64,000 bases of DNA from Rattus norvegicus (taxonomy: Eukaryota > Chordata > Mammalia > Rodentia > Muridae), in the NCBI RefSeq assembly GCF_036323735.1, contig NC_086026.1:73933039-73997038 (forward strand), in the 5' to 3' direction. Below, piece by piece: positions 42,150 through 52,969 of this stretch. Under the pieces are notes generated by a model. It had not been told where the DNA came from. It made no database searches and saw nothing but the letters and a program-made list of their open reading frames with translations. The position numbers and the translations under genes are program-made. The stretch's first letter is position 1. Every line of letters starts with the position of its first letter.

Positions 42150-43430
42150 TTATATTTTTGTGATCCAACTGCCCAGCCTTTGGGTGTGAACGTGTTAGAT
42201 GACAACATTGTGTCATCGTGTCAAAGGGTGTGTTGTGTGTGCCTGCCTGAAATATTGGAAAGTTGCCTCCTTGCTCCTGGCCCCAGCCCCCGGAGTCCCT
42301 GTCCCCAAGCCCCACACTGTTCTGTGAAAGCACACAACACATTTTACCATGACATAAAATGTACTCATTTGTTACATTCATTCTCTGTCTCCCACTACTA
42401 AAGGGAAATTCCATAGGGGCAAACATCCTGCCTGCCTGGTTCTCTCGGGAGGCCCTGGGGCCTCCTGCCCTGAGAGGAGGAGGGTTTGTTGTGACCCATG
42501 ACCTGAAAGAAGCATCTGAGGGGTGGGCATTTGGCTTGCAGTTTGCAGGGATACAGCCCATCCCGGCTGGGGAGGCACGGTGTAGGATGGCTGCCTGTTC
42601 ACACCTCAGTCCACCAGGAGCAGAGTGAGACCAGGAAATGTTAGCTTAGGAAGCCTCTAGGTGACCCACTCCCTCCCACTGAGCCCTGTTTCCCTAGCAC
42701 CACCAGCTGGAGGCCAGGCACTCAAACGGTGACATTTAAGTCCAAACTACACCAGCTCGTGACTATCTTTTCCCGACACACTGTGGAGTTCATCTCTTCT
42801 GCTTTGTTGGGTAGCATTTGTCTTGTGTCTTTCTGGCTTCGGTGCCCTCTTTGTCCCCATTCATCTGACCCTTTGGCCTCAGCCCTTTGTATCCCTTATC
42901 CCATTTCAGTGCTCCCCAACCCTATCTCCACTACTGTGTCCGCAGCCCCTGTTTCCTCTCCTCCTTGGCTCTCCTGTCCACCCTCCATCTGTTACCTCTG
43001 CCAGATCTCTGTTGATATCTCTGATCATTCTCCCCATCTCTCCATCCCCAGCCTTTAGGTCAGTTTCCCAAATTCCAGTGCCCCTCACTCGTCTCCTCCC
43101 TGGGCTCCCTCACTCTGCCTTCTTCCTTCCCTTCTCCCAGCTTCCCTGGGAACACTGGGCAAGGAGGCGTGGCTGCCTTTTGAAAATGGAAGCAGATTTG
43201 CCTCTTTTCCAGCTTGTTTGTTTTACAGTAATTAGATAAATAAATCAACGTATCGGCCGCTTCTGTGGGAACCCAGCTCTGACTGAAGGAAGAGCTGAGG
43301 CAGGGGATGCTGGGGGAGTCTCTGGGGGCATCTGGGACCTGCTAGTCCTCTCTGGAGCCTGATGGATGGCTGTGGCTGACCGTGTCCCATCCCCACTCCC
43401 CATGCTGTACCTCTACAGAACAAGTGGTTT
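42150..43430. other. Unique intronic sequence
   Basis: About 1.3 kb; no interspersed repeat recognised. A pyrimidine-rich patch spans about 42890-43140. Confidence 0.5.
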
Positions 43431-43439
43431 TTTTGGGGA

Positions 43440-43640
43440 CAGCCTGGGATCGAAGGACAAAGGCAAGGTGTTCTGCTGAGTCAGCAGCGGGCAGATAATG
43501 AGGGCCAGGTGTTGTTCATTAAGCCAAGCTTCCCACTTCTCCTGAGGAAGTCCTCAGCAAGAGTTTAGGACAAATATGGTGGCTGATAAGCCCCTGTCCC
43601 CTTGGCCTAGGTGCATTAAAACCCAATTAACAAAATAAGG
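43440..43640. promoter_or_regulatory. Candidate enhancer block with a perfect T-MARE
   Basis: TGCTGAGTCAGCA at 43474-43486 is the full palindromic Maf recognition element. It is followed by CAGATAATGAGG (GATA-like) and then GCATTAAAACCCAATTAAC. Large Maf proteins, NRL, and NFE2/BACH with small Maf bind such sites. Binding here is inference. Confidence 0.4.
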
Positions 43641-43898
43641 AGTGCTAAGCAGAGCAGCAGACCCTTCTCCACAGGAATGCTGGGGCCAGAGAAGGACCAC
43701 AGGATTCTAATGAGGCTGGCAATACAGAGCCTAAGAAGGCAGAGGCTGACAGCAAAGACCTGGCCTGGAGATGAGTGAGGTGGGTGGCAGGGAAGGGCCC
43801 GGCACAAGCCTGGCCTCATCCTGCTTGTACTACCTCTCGCTGGCCTTCCATACAAAGTGAGAGGCCTGATATGCTCTCTCAGCAGAGCCAGGGTAGGG

Positions 43899-43946
<48 letters not shown>

Positions 43947-43960
43947 CTGTGTGTATGTGA
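43899..43960. repeat. TG dinucleotide microsatellite
   Basis: About 25 TG units followed by TATCTG and TGTATG variants. Confidence 0.95.
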
Positions 43961-44739
43961 CATGTTGCTTATTTATCAGTCCTTGGCATAGGAGGAGAGG
44001 TGGTGACACACCCATCCACACTCTCAGCTAAGGTAGGACTTAAGCCTGTGATTGATGGATGGTTCAGAGTCATGGGGGACAGGGGGTCACTGAAGGGACT
44101 GAGACAGCAAGATGGCCCTAAAGGACTCAGGAACATGGCTCAGACCATGATATTCTGAATAGGCATACTCACAGCCCCCCACCCCCCAGTAGCTAGAGAA
44201 GTCTTTACCAGAGGGGCGAAGGTTGCGCCAGAATAGGGCCACCTTCAATGAGGGGTATCTCCAAAGGACTTAGCTCACGGCATGCCATAGCCTAGGTGTG
44301 CCATCCACAGCCCCAAAGAGGGTGCTGCCCCACTACCCTGGGGAGCTCAGGAGCCCTGGTCCTTTCAGAGGGATGCTCCCCCAACCCCCAGCTCCTGAAA
44401 CTGCTTCGTCAGCTCCCAGCTTGTCTTAGCCTAAGTAGGCCTTTCAGATTTATTAGTTCTGGGGTGGAAGGAAAACAGCTTCTCGGAGAAGTGTGTTTAG
44501 TGCCACATTTCAAACTTGCAGTCTTGATTGAAGTGCTAGTTAAAACAGCTTAAGGCTCTTAGGTAAAGCTGCATTTGCCTTTCCGCAGGACCTAGATTCT
44601 GATATTACCCGTTTATGACAGGGTCTCTGCTATGGTGGAGAGATATAGTGCTTTATTGAGAGGCAGCCCGTCTGCGAGAAATGGTCCCTGCTTCCAGTTG
44701 GAAGGTTGTAGCACCGAAGTCACCAAGAAAGAAGAAATG

Positions 44740-45130
44740 AAGTAGAATGAACATGCGTTTTAATTAAGCCTCCATGTGCAGCAGATTGTGGAGATACACA
44801 TATTAAAGAATTCTTTCCACTGTGCAGGAAACCGAGGGATTTGTCCCCTGTGCCACTTTTATGTTCCCTTTGTGTGACAATTAATATTTAACTCCTGGGA
44901 AATAAAGCTGTCACCTGATATGCTGTTTATGGCCCTGCATTAAAATGACTTCCTGATACGCTGTAGTAATATAGTGTTGGGAAGACCCTCTAGAAGGGGT
45001 TCATTTGGTTAGTCTGCTGGAGAACCTGGCCCTGTGCAAATATATCTTAAAACTTGTAAATTAGCGTATATTAATTATGCATAATGGATTTCATTATGAC
45101 ATTTTGTATAAACTAATGACGTGCCATGGT
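44740..45130. promoter_or_regulatory. Candidate conserved element with POU-like palindrome
   Basis: About 390 bp repeat-free, AT-rich: GCGTTTTAATTAAGCC, GACAATTAATATTTAAC, CTGCATTAAAATGAC and the 12-bp perfect palindrome ATTATGCATAAT (45074-45085) preceded by TATTA. It resembles paired POU/octamer half sites. No coding pattern. Confidence 0.38.
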
Positions 45131-45239
45131 GGAGGGAAGATTTTTATTATAGATACGAGACAGAGGCAAGTCCAGAGCAGAGGGAGAAAGAAGTAGACTG
45201 GTCATGGCCGGCAGACTGGCCGTAGCATGGGGAAACAGG

Positions 45240-45372
45240 AGCAGAGCAAGAGGAACATAGAGAGAGGGGGAGCGAGACACAGACAGAGAGAGAGAGAGAT
45301 GCTGAGGCGGAGAGACAGAGGAGGCAGGGACAGGGAGAGGGTGGGGGAGCAGACAGGAAGACAGAGGGAGGA
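45240..45372. repeat. GA-rich purine stretch
   Basis: Imperfect GAGA, GACAGAG and GGGAGA variants on the + strand. Confidence 0.8.
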
Positions 45373-45692
45373 CATACTGAAAATAGCAGGGTTATAGGAG
45401 AATGGGAAGCTGGGAAGGGAAGCCCACAAGCTGGAGGGAGTGTATGGTGGGAAGAGCTAGGACTCTGAAGTATATTCAGGTACTTGTGATGCTGAGGGAG
45501 CCTGAAGGCCAGCACCGAGTTTTGGTGTGCTGATAGAAACCAAAGATAGTTATTTGTCCCTTCTGCCTTTTAGGATCTGGGGAAACGGAGTTTCTTTTGG
45601 ACCTGACAGCAGTTTGCATGCATGTATGTGATGTATTTTGATCACGTTCACCGTTATCTTGTCCCCCTCCCACCCCTACAGACCTTCTACCT

Positions 45693-45720
45693 CTGTGTGT
45701 GCATGCATGTGTGTGTGTGT

Positions 45721-45768
<48 letters not shown>
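45693..45768. repeat. TG dinucleotide microsatellite
   Basis: TG run with TGCATG and TGTATG interruptions in the 5' third. Confidence 0.95.
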
Positions 45769-45769
<1 letters not shown>

Positions 45770-45774
45770 CATTG

Positions 45775-47265
45775 GTGTTACAGGAAAATGAGAGAGGTTC
45801 GTTACACTGGGCACCTTGCCAGTGGCTACATCACTGACAAAGTTTCTTTCCCTCCCAGCAAATATTAGCTGCATATGGGGTCCTCAGGAATAGGTGGGGC
45901 CTCATAAGCCCCCTGCTACCTCATGATGGAATGTTGATAGGCGCCATCTTGCTGCACAAGTTTCTTTATCTTGTTGTTTTCATGACTGTGGGTCAATGAG
46001 CCTGAAGGTCATTGACAGTTACCACGAGGAGAACGCCTCTGTATCTGAAGGTAAGAGGGGGCTGTTTTTACCATAAAGGTGTCTCCAGTTAGCAGGATTC
46101 CTCTGCCACTGTGGCCTTGGTGGTGGCCTTCATCTGTACTACCTTGTGAGTATGTCCTTGACAGAGAAGAAAGGGAATTAGGCACATTTGTAGTCACCTA
46201 CCTGTATCCAAGAGGTTTCATCAGGCCTTCAAGTTTACAGGTGATTAGAAGCTGTCCTCCAGGACTTTGCCTACCGATGAATTCTCAAATAACTTGCAAA
46301 ACAGAGGCGAATTAACCTGTTATGCTGTCGAAATCAATTACTGCAAAAGACAGCTTAACTTCCCCAGCCTTTCCTTAAGGGTGCCCTCTGCCCCAGGAGA
46401 GCCGGCCAAGGAGACTTGCTGGCTCCAGCCACCTTCCGCCCTCACCCTCCCCTCTCATAGCTTTGCCAACGCCTCTGCCTTGGATTACGGGGACTCTCAG
46501 GAGCAGGAGGCTGGGGGAACCAGAAGGGAGAGTCAGCCCCTGAAGTGCTGGGAAGGCCAGAGAAGGTAGGTCTCTGCAGTGGCCGTAAGAGGAACATCCG
46601 TGTCCCTAAACCTTTGTTTTGCAGCGTTGAATGCAAGGGGCGATTTAGAAATGTTCCCTTAATATTCCTGAAACAGATTGGCCAGTAATTTATAGACTGC
46701 AACACTGAAGACTGAATTAATTTCCCAGTGAGGAAAGGCTGCAAGTGGCTTGGTGGGGGAGGGGAGAGTGCCGTTCCTGGCATCCCAGAGCAGAGTCAGA
46801 AATGACAGGACCAAGAGAGAAGATGGACAGGAGAGATTTCACTCCCTCCATGTGCCAAATGGGGAACCGGGGCCCAAAGTCACATGGCCAGTCCCCAAAT
46901 GAGTCAGGCCTAGGGCTTCGGCCTTCTGTGTCCCTGAGCTCTTCTCGGTTGGCAGTAATGCCTTCTGTGTTACCGGCACCTGCAGCCTAGTGCTCCCTAG
47001 GACAGGGGGCTCCTTTCTTCCTAGGAGAATGAGGAGAACTCTTTGCCTGACCTGAGGGTTGGAAGCTTAAGATTAAGATGCAAGGCCAGACACAGTTCTC
47101 TCTTGCATGACTGTGCTCATGGGTAAGTTCGGTACATGTGGGAGGGACTAGCATATTGGGTAACCTGGTATGTGTAAGGCACAGGGCATTTTACCTTTTT
47201 ATAAAAGGTATAGAATGTACTTTTAATGCATTTGTGTGTACTTGAGAGTATGCATTTATCTGTAG
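45775..47265. other. Unique intronic sequence, partly AT-rich
   Basis: No interspersed repeat recognised. The 46260-46720 part has conserved-element character (GGCGAATTAACC, GTCGAAATCAATTACTGC, CTGAATTAATTTCCC). Donor-like AAGGTAAGAGG (about 46050) and AAGGTAGGTC (about 46566) were seen but without convincing partners. Confidence 0.4.
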
Positions 47266-47301
47266 GTGTGCATGTAAGTATATGTGTGTATATACGTGTA
47301 C

Positions 47302-47353
47302 ATGAATGTGTGTATGTATGTATGTATGTATGTATGTATGTATGTATGTATGT
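47302..47353. repeat. TATG tetranucleotide microsatellite
   Basis: About 11 GTAT units. Confidence 0.95.
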
Positions 47354-47367
47354 ATATGCATACAAGT

Positions 47368-47636
47368 ACAGGTGTGTAGGCTAGCAGATAACTTTGGTGT
47401 CATCCTCAGAAATACCAGCCGCCTCCTTTGCCATAGGGTTCTCATTGCCTAACTCTCACCAGTTAGCCCCACTGGTTAAAAAGCAGTCCCAGTGATTCTC
47501 CTGTCTCCACCTGCTCAGCTCTGGGATCACAGTGCACACCACCATGCCTGGCATTGTTATATGGGTTCTGGGGATCAAACTCAGGTCCTTATACAAGGTA
47601 AACACTTCACCAACTAAACTGTCTCTCAACCCCTGG
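47368..47636 (-). repeat. B4-type composite SINE, reverse
   Basis: TAGGCTAGCAGATAAC, GTGATTCTCCTGTCTCCACC, GCACACCACCATGCCTGGCA, GGGATCAAACTCAGGTCCTT and AACTGTCTCTCAACCCC follow the reverse composite. Confidence 0.7.
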
Positions 47637-47639
47637 TAT

Positions 47640-48455
47640 ATAGGATGGATTTTGATGTCCCATCTTACAGATGGGAAAAGATGAGGCTCTGAAAGTCCAA
47701 CCTTGCTTCCTTTCTCCACCCCTTTACCCTGCCTGATCTTCTGAAGCACTTCCTACCTCTTACCAAAACAGAGCGGCAAGCACTGAGAGAGATCAGAGAT
47801 TCCCAGGGTCAGAAGTATTAGAGGGGCACTAACTGGTCCAATGGTCTCATAATATCACATACCACAAGCCACCTGGGACCTTGTTAGAATGTTTCCTCCC
47901 TGGGGGAGGGACCCTGGGTGAGTATCATTCTGTCAGAGCTGCCAACCTTTGATCCCTGAAACTCTGCTCCCGTGTTCCAGTCACACATCCCAGGAACCAC
48001 CAATACTCCACCTCTGGGATTCTGAGCCACTTTTGTACTGCGAGCACCTCCAGGAGAGAGGTGGAAGCTTCCCACAGAATAGTCCAGAGCATATCAAGGC
48101 TGGTCTGTATCCTAGAAAGGCCACATCGGGTCTCACCAGTACCACTTAATAACTAATCATTGAACACAAAGCGGTCTCTCCCCTTTACTTGGTTCTTGAC
48201 TTGTAGCACAGGCTTCCGGGGCTGGATCTTGACTGTGAAAATTGAATTGAGACTTGAATGTTACCAAACATTGTAAGTAGCTCCTGGTTCATTTTCCGAA
48301 TGTTCCCTGCTTTGCAACAAGAAAAGAACTCATGGAGTATCAGGGCCAGAAGAGGCTGCGGGCCTCCCACCCACTCTCACACACCAGTGCAAATACACGA
48401 TTCCAAACAAGGCACCTCGAGCCATTGTGTTGCGGCTCACGTCTGGGTTTCTCCT
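47640..48455. other. Unique intronic sequence with a short MIR-like remnant
   Basis: CATCTTACAGATGGGAAAAG near 47664 resembles a reverse MIR core; nothing else recognised. Confidence 0.45.
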
Positions 48456-48459
48456 TGTA

Positions 48460-48830
48460 CATGACATTTACGAAGAAAAACACTTGCAAATTAAATGTTT
48501 GATTAACATTACATCTTTTGCAGCTTAAAATGGGCGAGTGTAATTGAAAGCTGCATTAGCTAGAGAATATGAACTTTAAACGAGCTTTATCCCGGGCCTA
48601 TGAATTTCCATCGTTTTATTGAATCTTTAGTGCCAGTGGTCCAGGGTATTTGTACATCATATTCGTGAGACAGTCTGAAGATTCAGCAGTCCGCACTTAT
48701 CGGAGAAGCTGGTACCCTTTGACCATAAACCGTGCGCGAGGGTAACGGGTGATTCCTCTTGGAATTTGGAGACGATTTTATCAAGACAGAGTGAAATTTA
48801 CTCTTCTCTCTATGGTTAGATGCCACAAGA
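48460..48830. promoter_or_regulatory. Candidate conserved element
   Basis: About 370 bp repeat-free. GCAAATTAAATGTTTGATTA, GTAATTGAAAGCTGCATTAG, CATCGTTTTATTGAATC and CCGTGCGCGAGGGTAACGGG. The retained CpG dinucleotides inside AT-rich DNA are unusual for ordinary intron. Function is inferred. Confidence 0.38.
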
Positions 48831-48968
48831 TGGTGACCCGGCTTCCTGGTGCTGACGTCCATGTCTACCGCTTTTCTAGATACTGTGTCTACACTGGAGA
48901 CAGCTCATCTTTCCTTCCTTGCTTCTAGAAAAACATTCACTTTTATAAAGTCAAGAGCTATTTATTCC

Positions 48969-49152
48969 CTGGCTGGGGATGTAGTTCAGTGGGCAGAGAC
49001 TTTTCCATCCCCAGCCCTGGATAAACTTGGCATGGGGTGCACATTTGTGTTCCCAATGCTCAAGAAAGGGAGGTGTGAAAGTCCAAGGTCGTCCTTGGCC
49101 ACAGAGCAAACTTAAGGCCAGTCTAGGCTGTGTGATACCCCATCTCAGTAAT
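48969..49152 (+). repeat. B4-type SINE
   Basis: GGCTGGGGATGTAGTTCAGT, TCCCAATGCTCAAGAAAGGG, AAGGTCGTCCTTGGCC and AAGGCCAGTCTAGGCTGTGT. Confidence 0.82.
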
Positions 49153-49159
49153 CTAGAGA

Positions 49160-50450
49160 CAACAAAGTTCAAACACCAGCATATTCTCTTTTCCTTTTAT
49201 ATTCACTTTTCTCTAGACTCTGTCCGTGTCTCCCTCACTCTGTCCCTCCCTTCTTCCCTCCCTCCCTTCCTCCCTTCCTCCCCTTACCTGACATTCACCA
49301 CTAAGGAATCCTAGCTGTACCCCAGGTTTAAGGGCTGCCTCAGATCTTCAGAGACAGCCGCTCCTTAGGGTCCCACCCCTCCATGACACAGAAGATGAGA
49401 CACGGATGACCTTCCATGTGCTCTTACACTGAGACCGCTAACGGCTCATTTGGAGAATGAGTATTTAGTTGTCCCTTCCACATTTTCCAGGCCACCCCAC
49501 TCTACCTTGAGACAGTGGGGTACTCTTCCTCTAGTTGGGCCTGGATGATTTTTACCCAGTGAGTAGCTGAACTTAGTGAGGAAGTGAGGAAGCCGGTGTG
49601 GGGAAGGGATGCATCCCTGCATGTGCGAACACCTGAAGTCAGGGGAAGGCTCCTACCCTGTTGAAAAATTTGGAAGAGCTGCAGTGAGGAATGGTGGTCT
49701 GGAGCAGGTAAGGACGGAAGCCAAAGCCAAGGGCGCCTGTGAGGACCAGCCTCATAGAGACTCACAGGAGCTAGGGGACGTAATCGAAGGAGAGCTTGGC
49801 AGCCATGAGGCTCTGAGACCACATGGGAGGCTACAGAGAAAGATGAACGTAGGCCTGGTGTGGCTAACGGTGGTGCAGGGGGACTGGTTAGGGGCTGCTG
49901 AATCAGTCAGCCCTCAATGACTCAGGGGACATGGCCAAGCCTGCTAAGGCAGGTGCTAGGAGATGCAGGACAGGAGCTGTGGGCAAGAGGGAAACCAGTA
50001 TGAAAAAGGGAAGACCTCTAGGAGACCAGGGGCTAGGGAGGGGTGGCTGTGAAAGGACCAGGGCTGGGGCCATGCCAGGCTTCAAGCATATCCAGAGCAG
50101 GGACCTCAGGCAGGGCTAAGATGGCCTTGCAGTAGCAGCAGTGCAAGGGAGGTTGGGGACACTGCTGTTGACTGGAAGAGTTAGCTAACAAGGGCAGACC
50201 ATTCTTTCATGTCTACCACACTTTAAAATTTACCTAAGCCACTTGCCCCCACCACACTGTCGCTGCTGCTAACACTGGGAGGAATCTAAGGCAGGTTGAT
50301 TGGAAGATGCCGTATCCAGTACCCCTTCTCCCACTACCATGCAAGAATATTGGCACACCCATGGGCACTGCTGTCTGTCTCCGTGCTAAGCACGGGGGAG
50401 AAGCAGAAGACGTTTGGACTCCTTGCCCTAAGTCGTCTGCTGATCCTGAT
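49160..50450. other. Unique intronic sequence
   Basis: A short CCTT-rich stretch lies at 49240-49280. Otherwise no element recognised. Confidence 0.5.
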
Positions 50451-50465
50451 AAGAAGACAAGTCTC

Positions 50466-50554
50466 GGGGGCTGGGGATTTAGCTCAGTGGTAGAGTGCTT
50501 ACCTAGGAAGCGCAAGGCCCTGGGTTCGGTCCCCAGCTCCGAAAAAAAAAAAAA
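50466..50554 (+). repeat. Young ID SINE with perfect 15-bp target duplication
   Basis: GGGGCTGGGGATTTAGCTCA, GTGGTAGAGTGCTTACC, GGTTCGGTCCCCAGCTCCG and an A14-15 tail form a complete ID core with intact A and B boxes. Flanks AAGAAGACAAGTCTC at 50451-50465 and 50555-50569 are identical. This marks a recent insertion, expected of rat. Confidence 0.97.
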
Positions 50555-50632
50555 AAGAAGACAAGTCTCTCCCAGTAGATACAGAGAAGCATTCGCTACC
50601 ATCCCCTCACCCACTGAGGTGGCCTGAATGAG

Positions 50633-50890
50633 AGGTTCACCATAGTCTCTCAGGCTTTACATTGCCTGGTCCCCAGTTGGTGGACCTGTTTGAGGAGGCC
50701 GAGAAGTTTGGTGCTGGAGGCAGACTTTGAGAGTTGAAAGACTCAGAGCCATTTCTAATGCATTCCCTAGTCTCATGCCTGCAGTTATGATGGGAGTCCT
50801 GCTTCTGGTCCAGCCACTGTACCTGCTGCCTCCACTCCACCAGCACAGATTCTAACCCTTTGCAATAATATGCCCAAATAAACCCTCCTA
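50633..50890 (+). mobile_element. ORR1-type MaLR LTR, 5' part
   Basis: CCTGGTCCCCAGTTGGTGGA, CCTGTTTGAGGAGGCC and CCCAAATAAACCCTCC follow ORR1 in forward orientation. The remainder of its 3' end resumes at 51289 after a DNA transposon insertion. Confidence 0.75.
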
Positions 50891-50896
50891 TCACAA

Positions 50897-51280
50897 CAGT
50901 TCTCAACTCATAGGTTGTGACCCCACAGGGGTCACATATCAGATATCCTGCATATCAGATATTTACATTACTATTCAAAACAGGCTGGGCAATGGTGGTG
51001 CTTGCCTTTAATTCCAGCACTCAGGAGGCAGAGGATCTCTGTCAGTTCAAGGTCAGCCTGGTCTACAAAGCAAGGTCCAGGACAGCCAGGGCAACTACAC
51101 AGAGAAAACTGTCTCAAAAGAACCAAAACCAAACCAAACCAAGCAAACCAAACCAATTCAAAACAGTACCAAAATTATAGTTATAAAGTAACCCCAAAAA
51201 TAAATCTTGTGTTTGGGGGTCACCACAACATAAGGAACTGTATTAAAGGGTTGCAGCATTAGGAAGGTTGAGAATCACTG
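50897..51280 (+). mobile_element. URR1-type hAT MITE, split by a B1
   Basis: Ends CAGTTCTCAACTCATAGG and GAAGGTTGAGAATCACTG form imperfect terminal inverted repeats. GGGTCACATATCAGATATCC and GGGGGTCACCACAACATAAG are internal landmarks of the rodent URR1 family. It sits inside the ORR1 LTR and is interrupted by a B1. Confidence 0.8.
50984..51155 (+). repeat. B1 SINE nested in the hAT MITE
   Basis: GCTGGGCAATGGTGGTGCTT, CAGCCTGGTCTACAAAGCAA, GAAAACTGTCTCAAAAG and an AACC-rich tail. The 11-bp duplication ATTCAAAACAG is perfect on both sides (50973-50983 and 51156-51166). Confidence 0.95.
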
Positions 51281-51288
51281 TTATATAA

Positions 51289-51341
51289 ATTGCCTAGATC
51301 ATGGTATTTAATCACAGCAACGGCAAAGTAACTAATACAGC
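51289..51341 (+). mobile_element. ORR1-type MaLR LTR, 3' remainder
   Basis: TTGCCTAGATCATGGTATTT and AAAGTAACTAATACAG are the 3' end of the LTR begun at 50633. Confidence 0.7.
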
Positions 51342-51480
51342 CCCACACACATTCACCCACCAATATACTCACCCACCGACCCATCTACCCATCCTTCCTT
51401 CTTTCTATCCATGCCCCAGTCTGCCTGTCCATTCACCCACCCGTATATCCACCCATCCATTGAACATGTTTTGCACTAGT
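51342..51480. repeat. Degenerate CACC/CATC tetranucleotide repeat
   Basis: Interrupted ACCC/ATCC tetramers, a decayed relative of the array at 25600. Confidence 0.7.
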
Positions 51481-51484
51481 TATA

Positions 51485-52265
51485 AACCAGGTCATGTAGA
51501 CCCTAAGTTGATCTCCCAACCCCTGGGCATTAAACATTACTGTCAGGCCCTATCCCATGCTACTTGATAGTCCAGGAGCAGAACTAAGCTGTGGTAATAT
51601 TTTCATAAGCTTCCTGGAGAGTCTCCGATGTAGTCCAAGTTAGAAATTCTCAAAGGGCCTTACTGTCTGAAGGAGGGAAGCCTACTGAGAACTGCAGGTG
51701 ATACCATGTGAACTTCAGAGCAGGAAGCTTTGGAAGTCCCTGGCGGGAATGACAGAGTCAGGGCTTGGTACCTTGTCCTCTTCTTCATCCACAAACTTCT
51801 TTCTGCTATTACAGTGTCAGAGTAAGGCAGGGGTTGAGCAGGGCTTTGATGATAGACTAGGCCTAGAACAGATAAGAGGGAGAAAAGGTGTTCTGAGCAG
51901 GAAAAACAGTGCAGCCAGAATTGGAGATTAGGAACCAGGCTGGCATATCTGAGGCTCTGGGCCTTGGTGCACTTTCAGCGCACAAATCAGTCAGACATGT
52001 TTGCAAACCTCCAGGCATTGTTCTGCAGGGCCCCTTGGCTTTGGCCCCACACCCGGCATTGGGTGCTGTTATCATGGTCGTGATTCGCCACTGATCTCGT
52101 GGTTCTCCCCACGCCTCCTGCATAGCCCTCTCTGGAGAGGGATGAGAAGTGATGGCTTGTCGCAGGAAGGAAGTTTAAACAATTACTTTGCTCTGATTAG
52201 GAAGGGTAATGTCTCTCTTGGAGGAGCGGCCCTTAATGCGGAAGTAGGGTTGATGGATGCTGGCC
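51485..52265. other. Unique intronic sequence
   Basis: No element recognised. Confidence 0.5.
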
Positions 52266-52269
52266 CCCC

Positions 52270-52530
52270 GCCCACATAAATCTCACCTGTGCGTCTTTGT
52301 CGCCTCCTCACGATGTGTGTATGAGATAAATTCTCCAAATCTATTTCTGTGCCGGTGCCAGCAGCCTGCTGATGGAGTAAATAAGAGTTATGGCTGCCAT
52401 AATGACATCACTTATGAGGAACTGGAGGAAAAAAAAGCAAACATGTCCACACGGCCTTATAAATCTATTATAAATGTGAGAAGTTCCACTAGACAGCCCA
52501 ACTTGTACTCCCAGAGTCCAAATGAGTGAC
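52270..52530. promoter_or_regulatory. Candidate conserved element
   Basis: Repeat-free block with ATGAGATAAATTCTCC, GGAGTAAATAAGAGTTATGG, CCATAATGACATCACTTATG (CRE/AP-1-like TGACATCA) and CCTTATAAATCTATTATAAA. A chance 90-codon frame covers it but starts and ends without gene signals. Confidence 0.35.
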
Positions 52531-52855
52531 TGGATGGGCAGAGCCTCGGATACAGCCTGAGATGGCCTTTAGGATGCCTCTTCTTCATCCTGAGTCTTAA
52601 GTTCTGCTCAGCTATGAAAGCACACGTCGCAAGCAGTCAGGGAGCCCACCTCAGACTCCACCCCTCCACACCCACTCCTCCACATCTCCACAGCCTGGCT
52701 TCCTCTTCATATTTCTTCTCAGCTTCTCAATGAGCATAAGAGGGGAGTCAAGGACCTGCGTCTAGATGGCAGACCTCACACTCAACTCCCCTAAATCTGA
52801 GGTGATTGCTGCTGTCATGCTTCTTATCCCACCCTCTGCCGTCTGTCCTCTGCTT

Positions 52856-52968
52856 ATCTGTCTATCTGGATAGGATCTCACTATGTAAACTAGGCTGGCC
52901 TCAAATTCACAGAGATTCACCTGCCTCTGTGTCCATGAAATAAAGGCATGTGTCACCATGCCCAGTGC
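52856..52968 (-). repeat. B1 SINE, reverse orientation
   Basis: GGATCTCACTATGTAAACTA, GGCTGGCCTCAAATTCACAG and CATGTGTCACCATGCCCAGT. Confidence 0.88.
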
Positions 52969-52969
52969 T

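Noticed and set aside
41764..42561. 265-codon minus-strand open frame rich in His/Thr
   Set aside because: Most of it is translation of the TG/CA array. No unique coding part or splice context.
45975..46055. Exon-like segment ending in AAGGTAAGAGG
   Set aside because: No convincing acceptor or polypyrimidine tract in the right place, and no Megf11 or EGF-like coding pattern.
46267..46569. 100-codon frame followed by AAGGTAGGTC, exon-like
   Set aside because: No acceptor consistent with the frame and no domain. Better explained as part of a unique, possibly conserved non-coding block.
50466..50554. tRNA-like gene signal (A and B boxes)
   Set aside because: It is an ID SINE with poly-A tail and target duplication, not a functional tRNA gene; no cloverleaf is expected.
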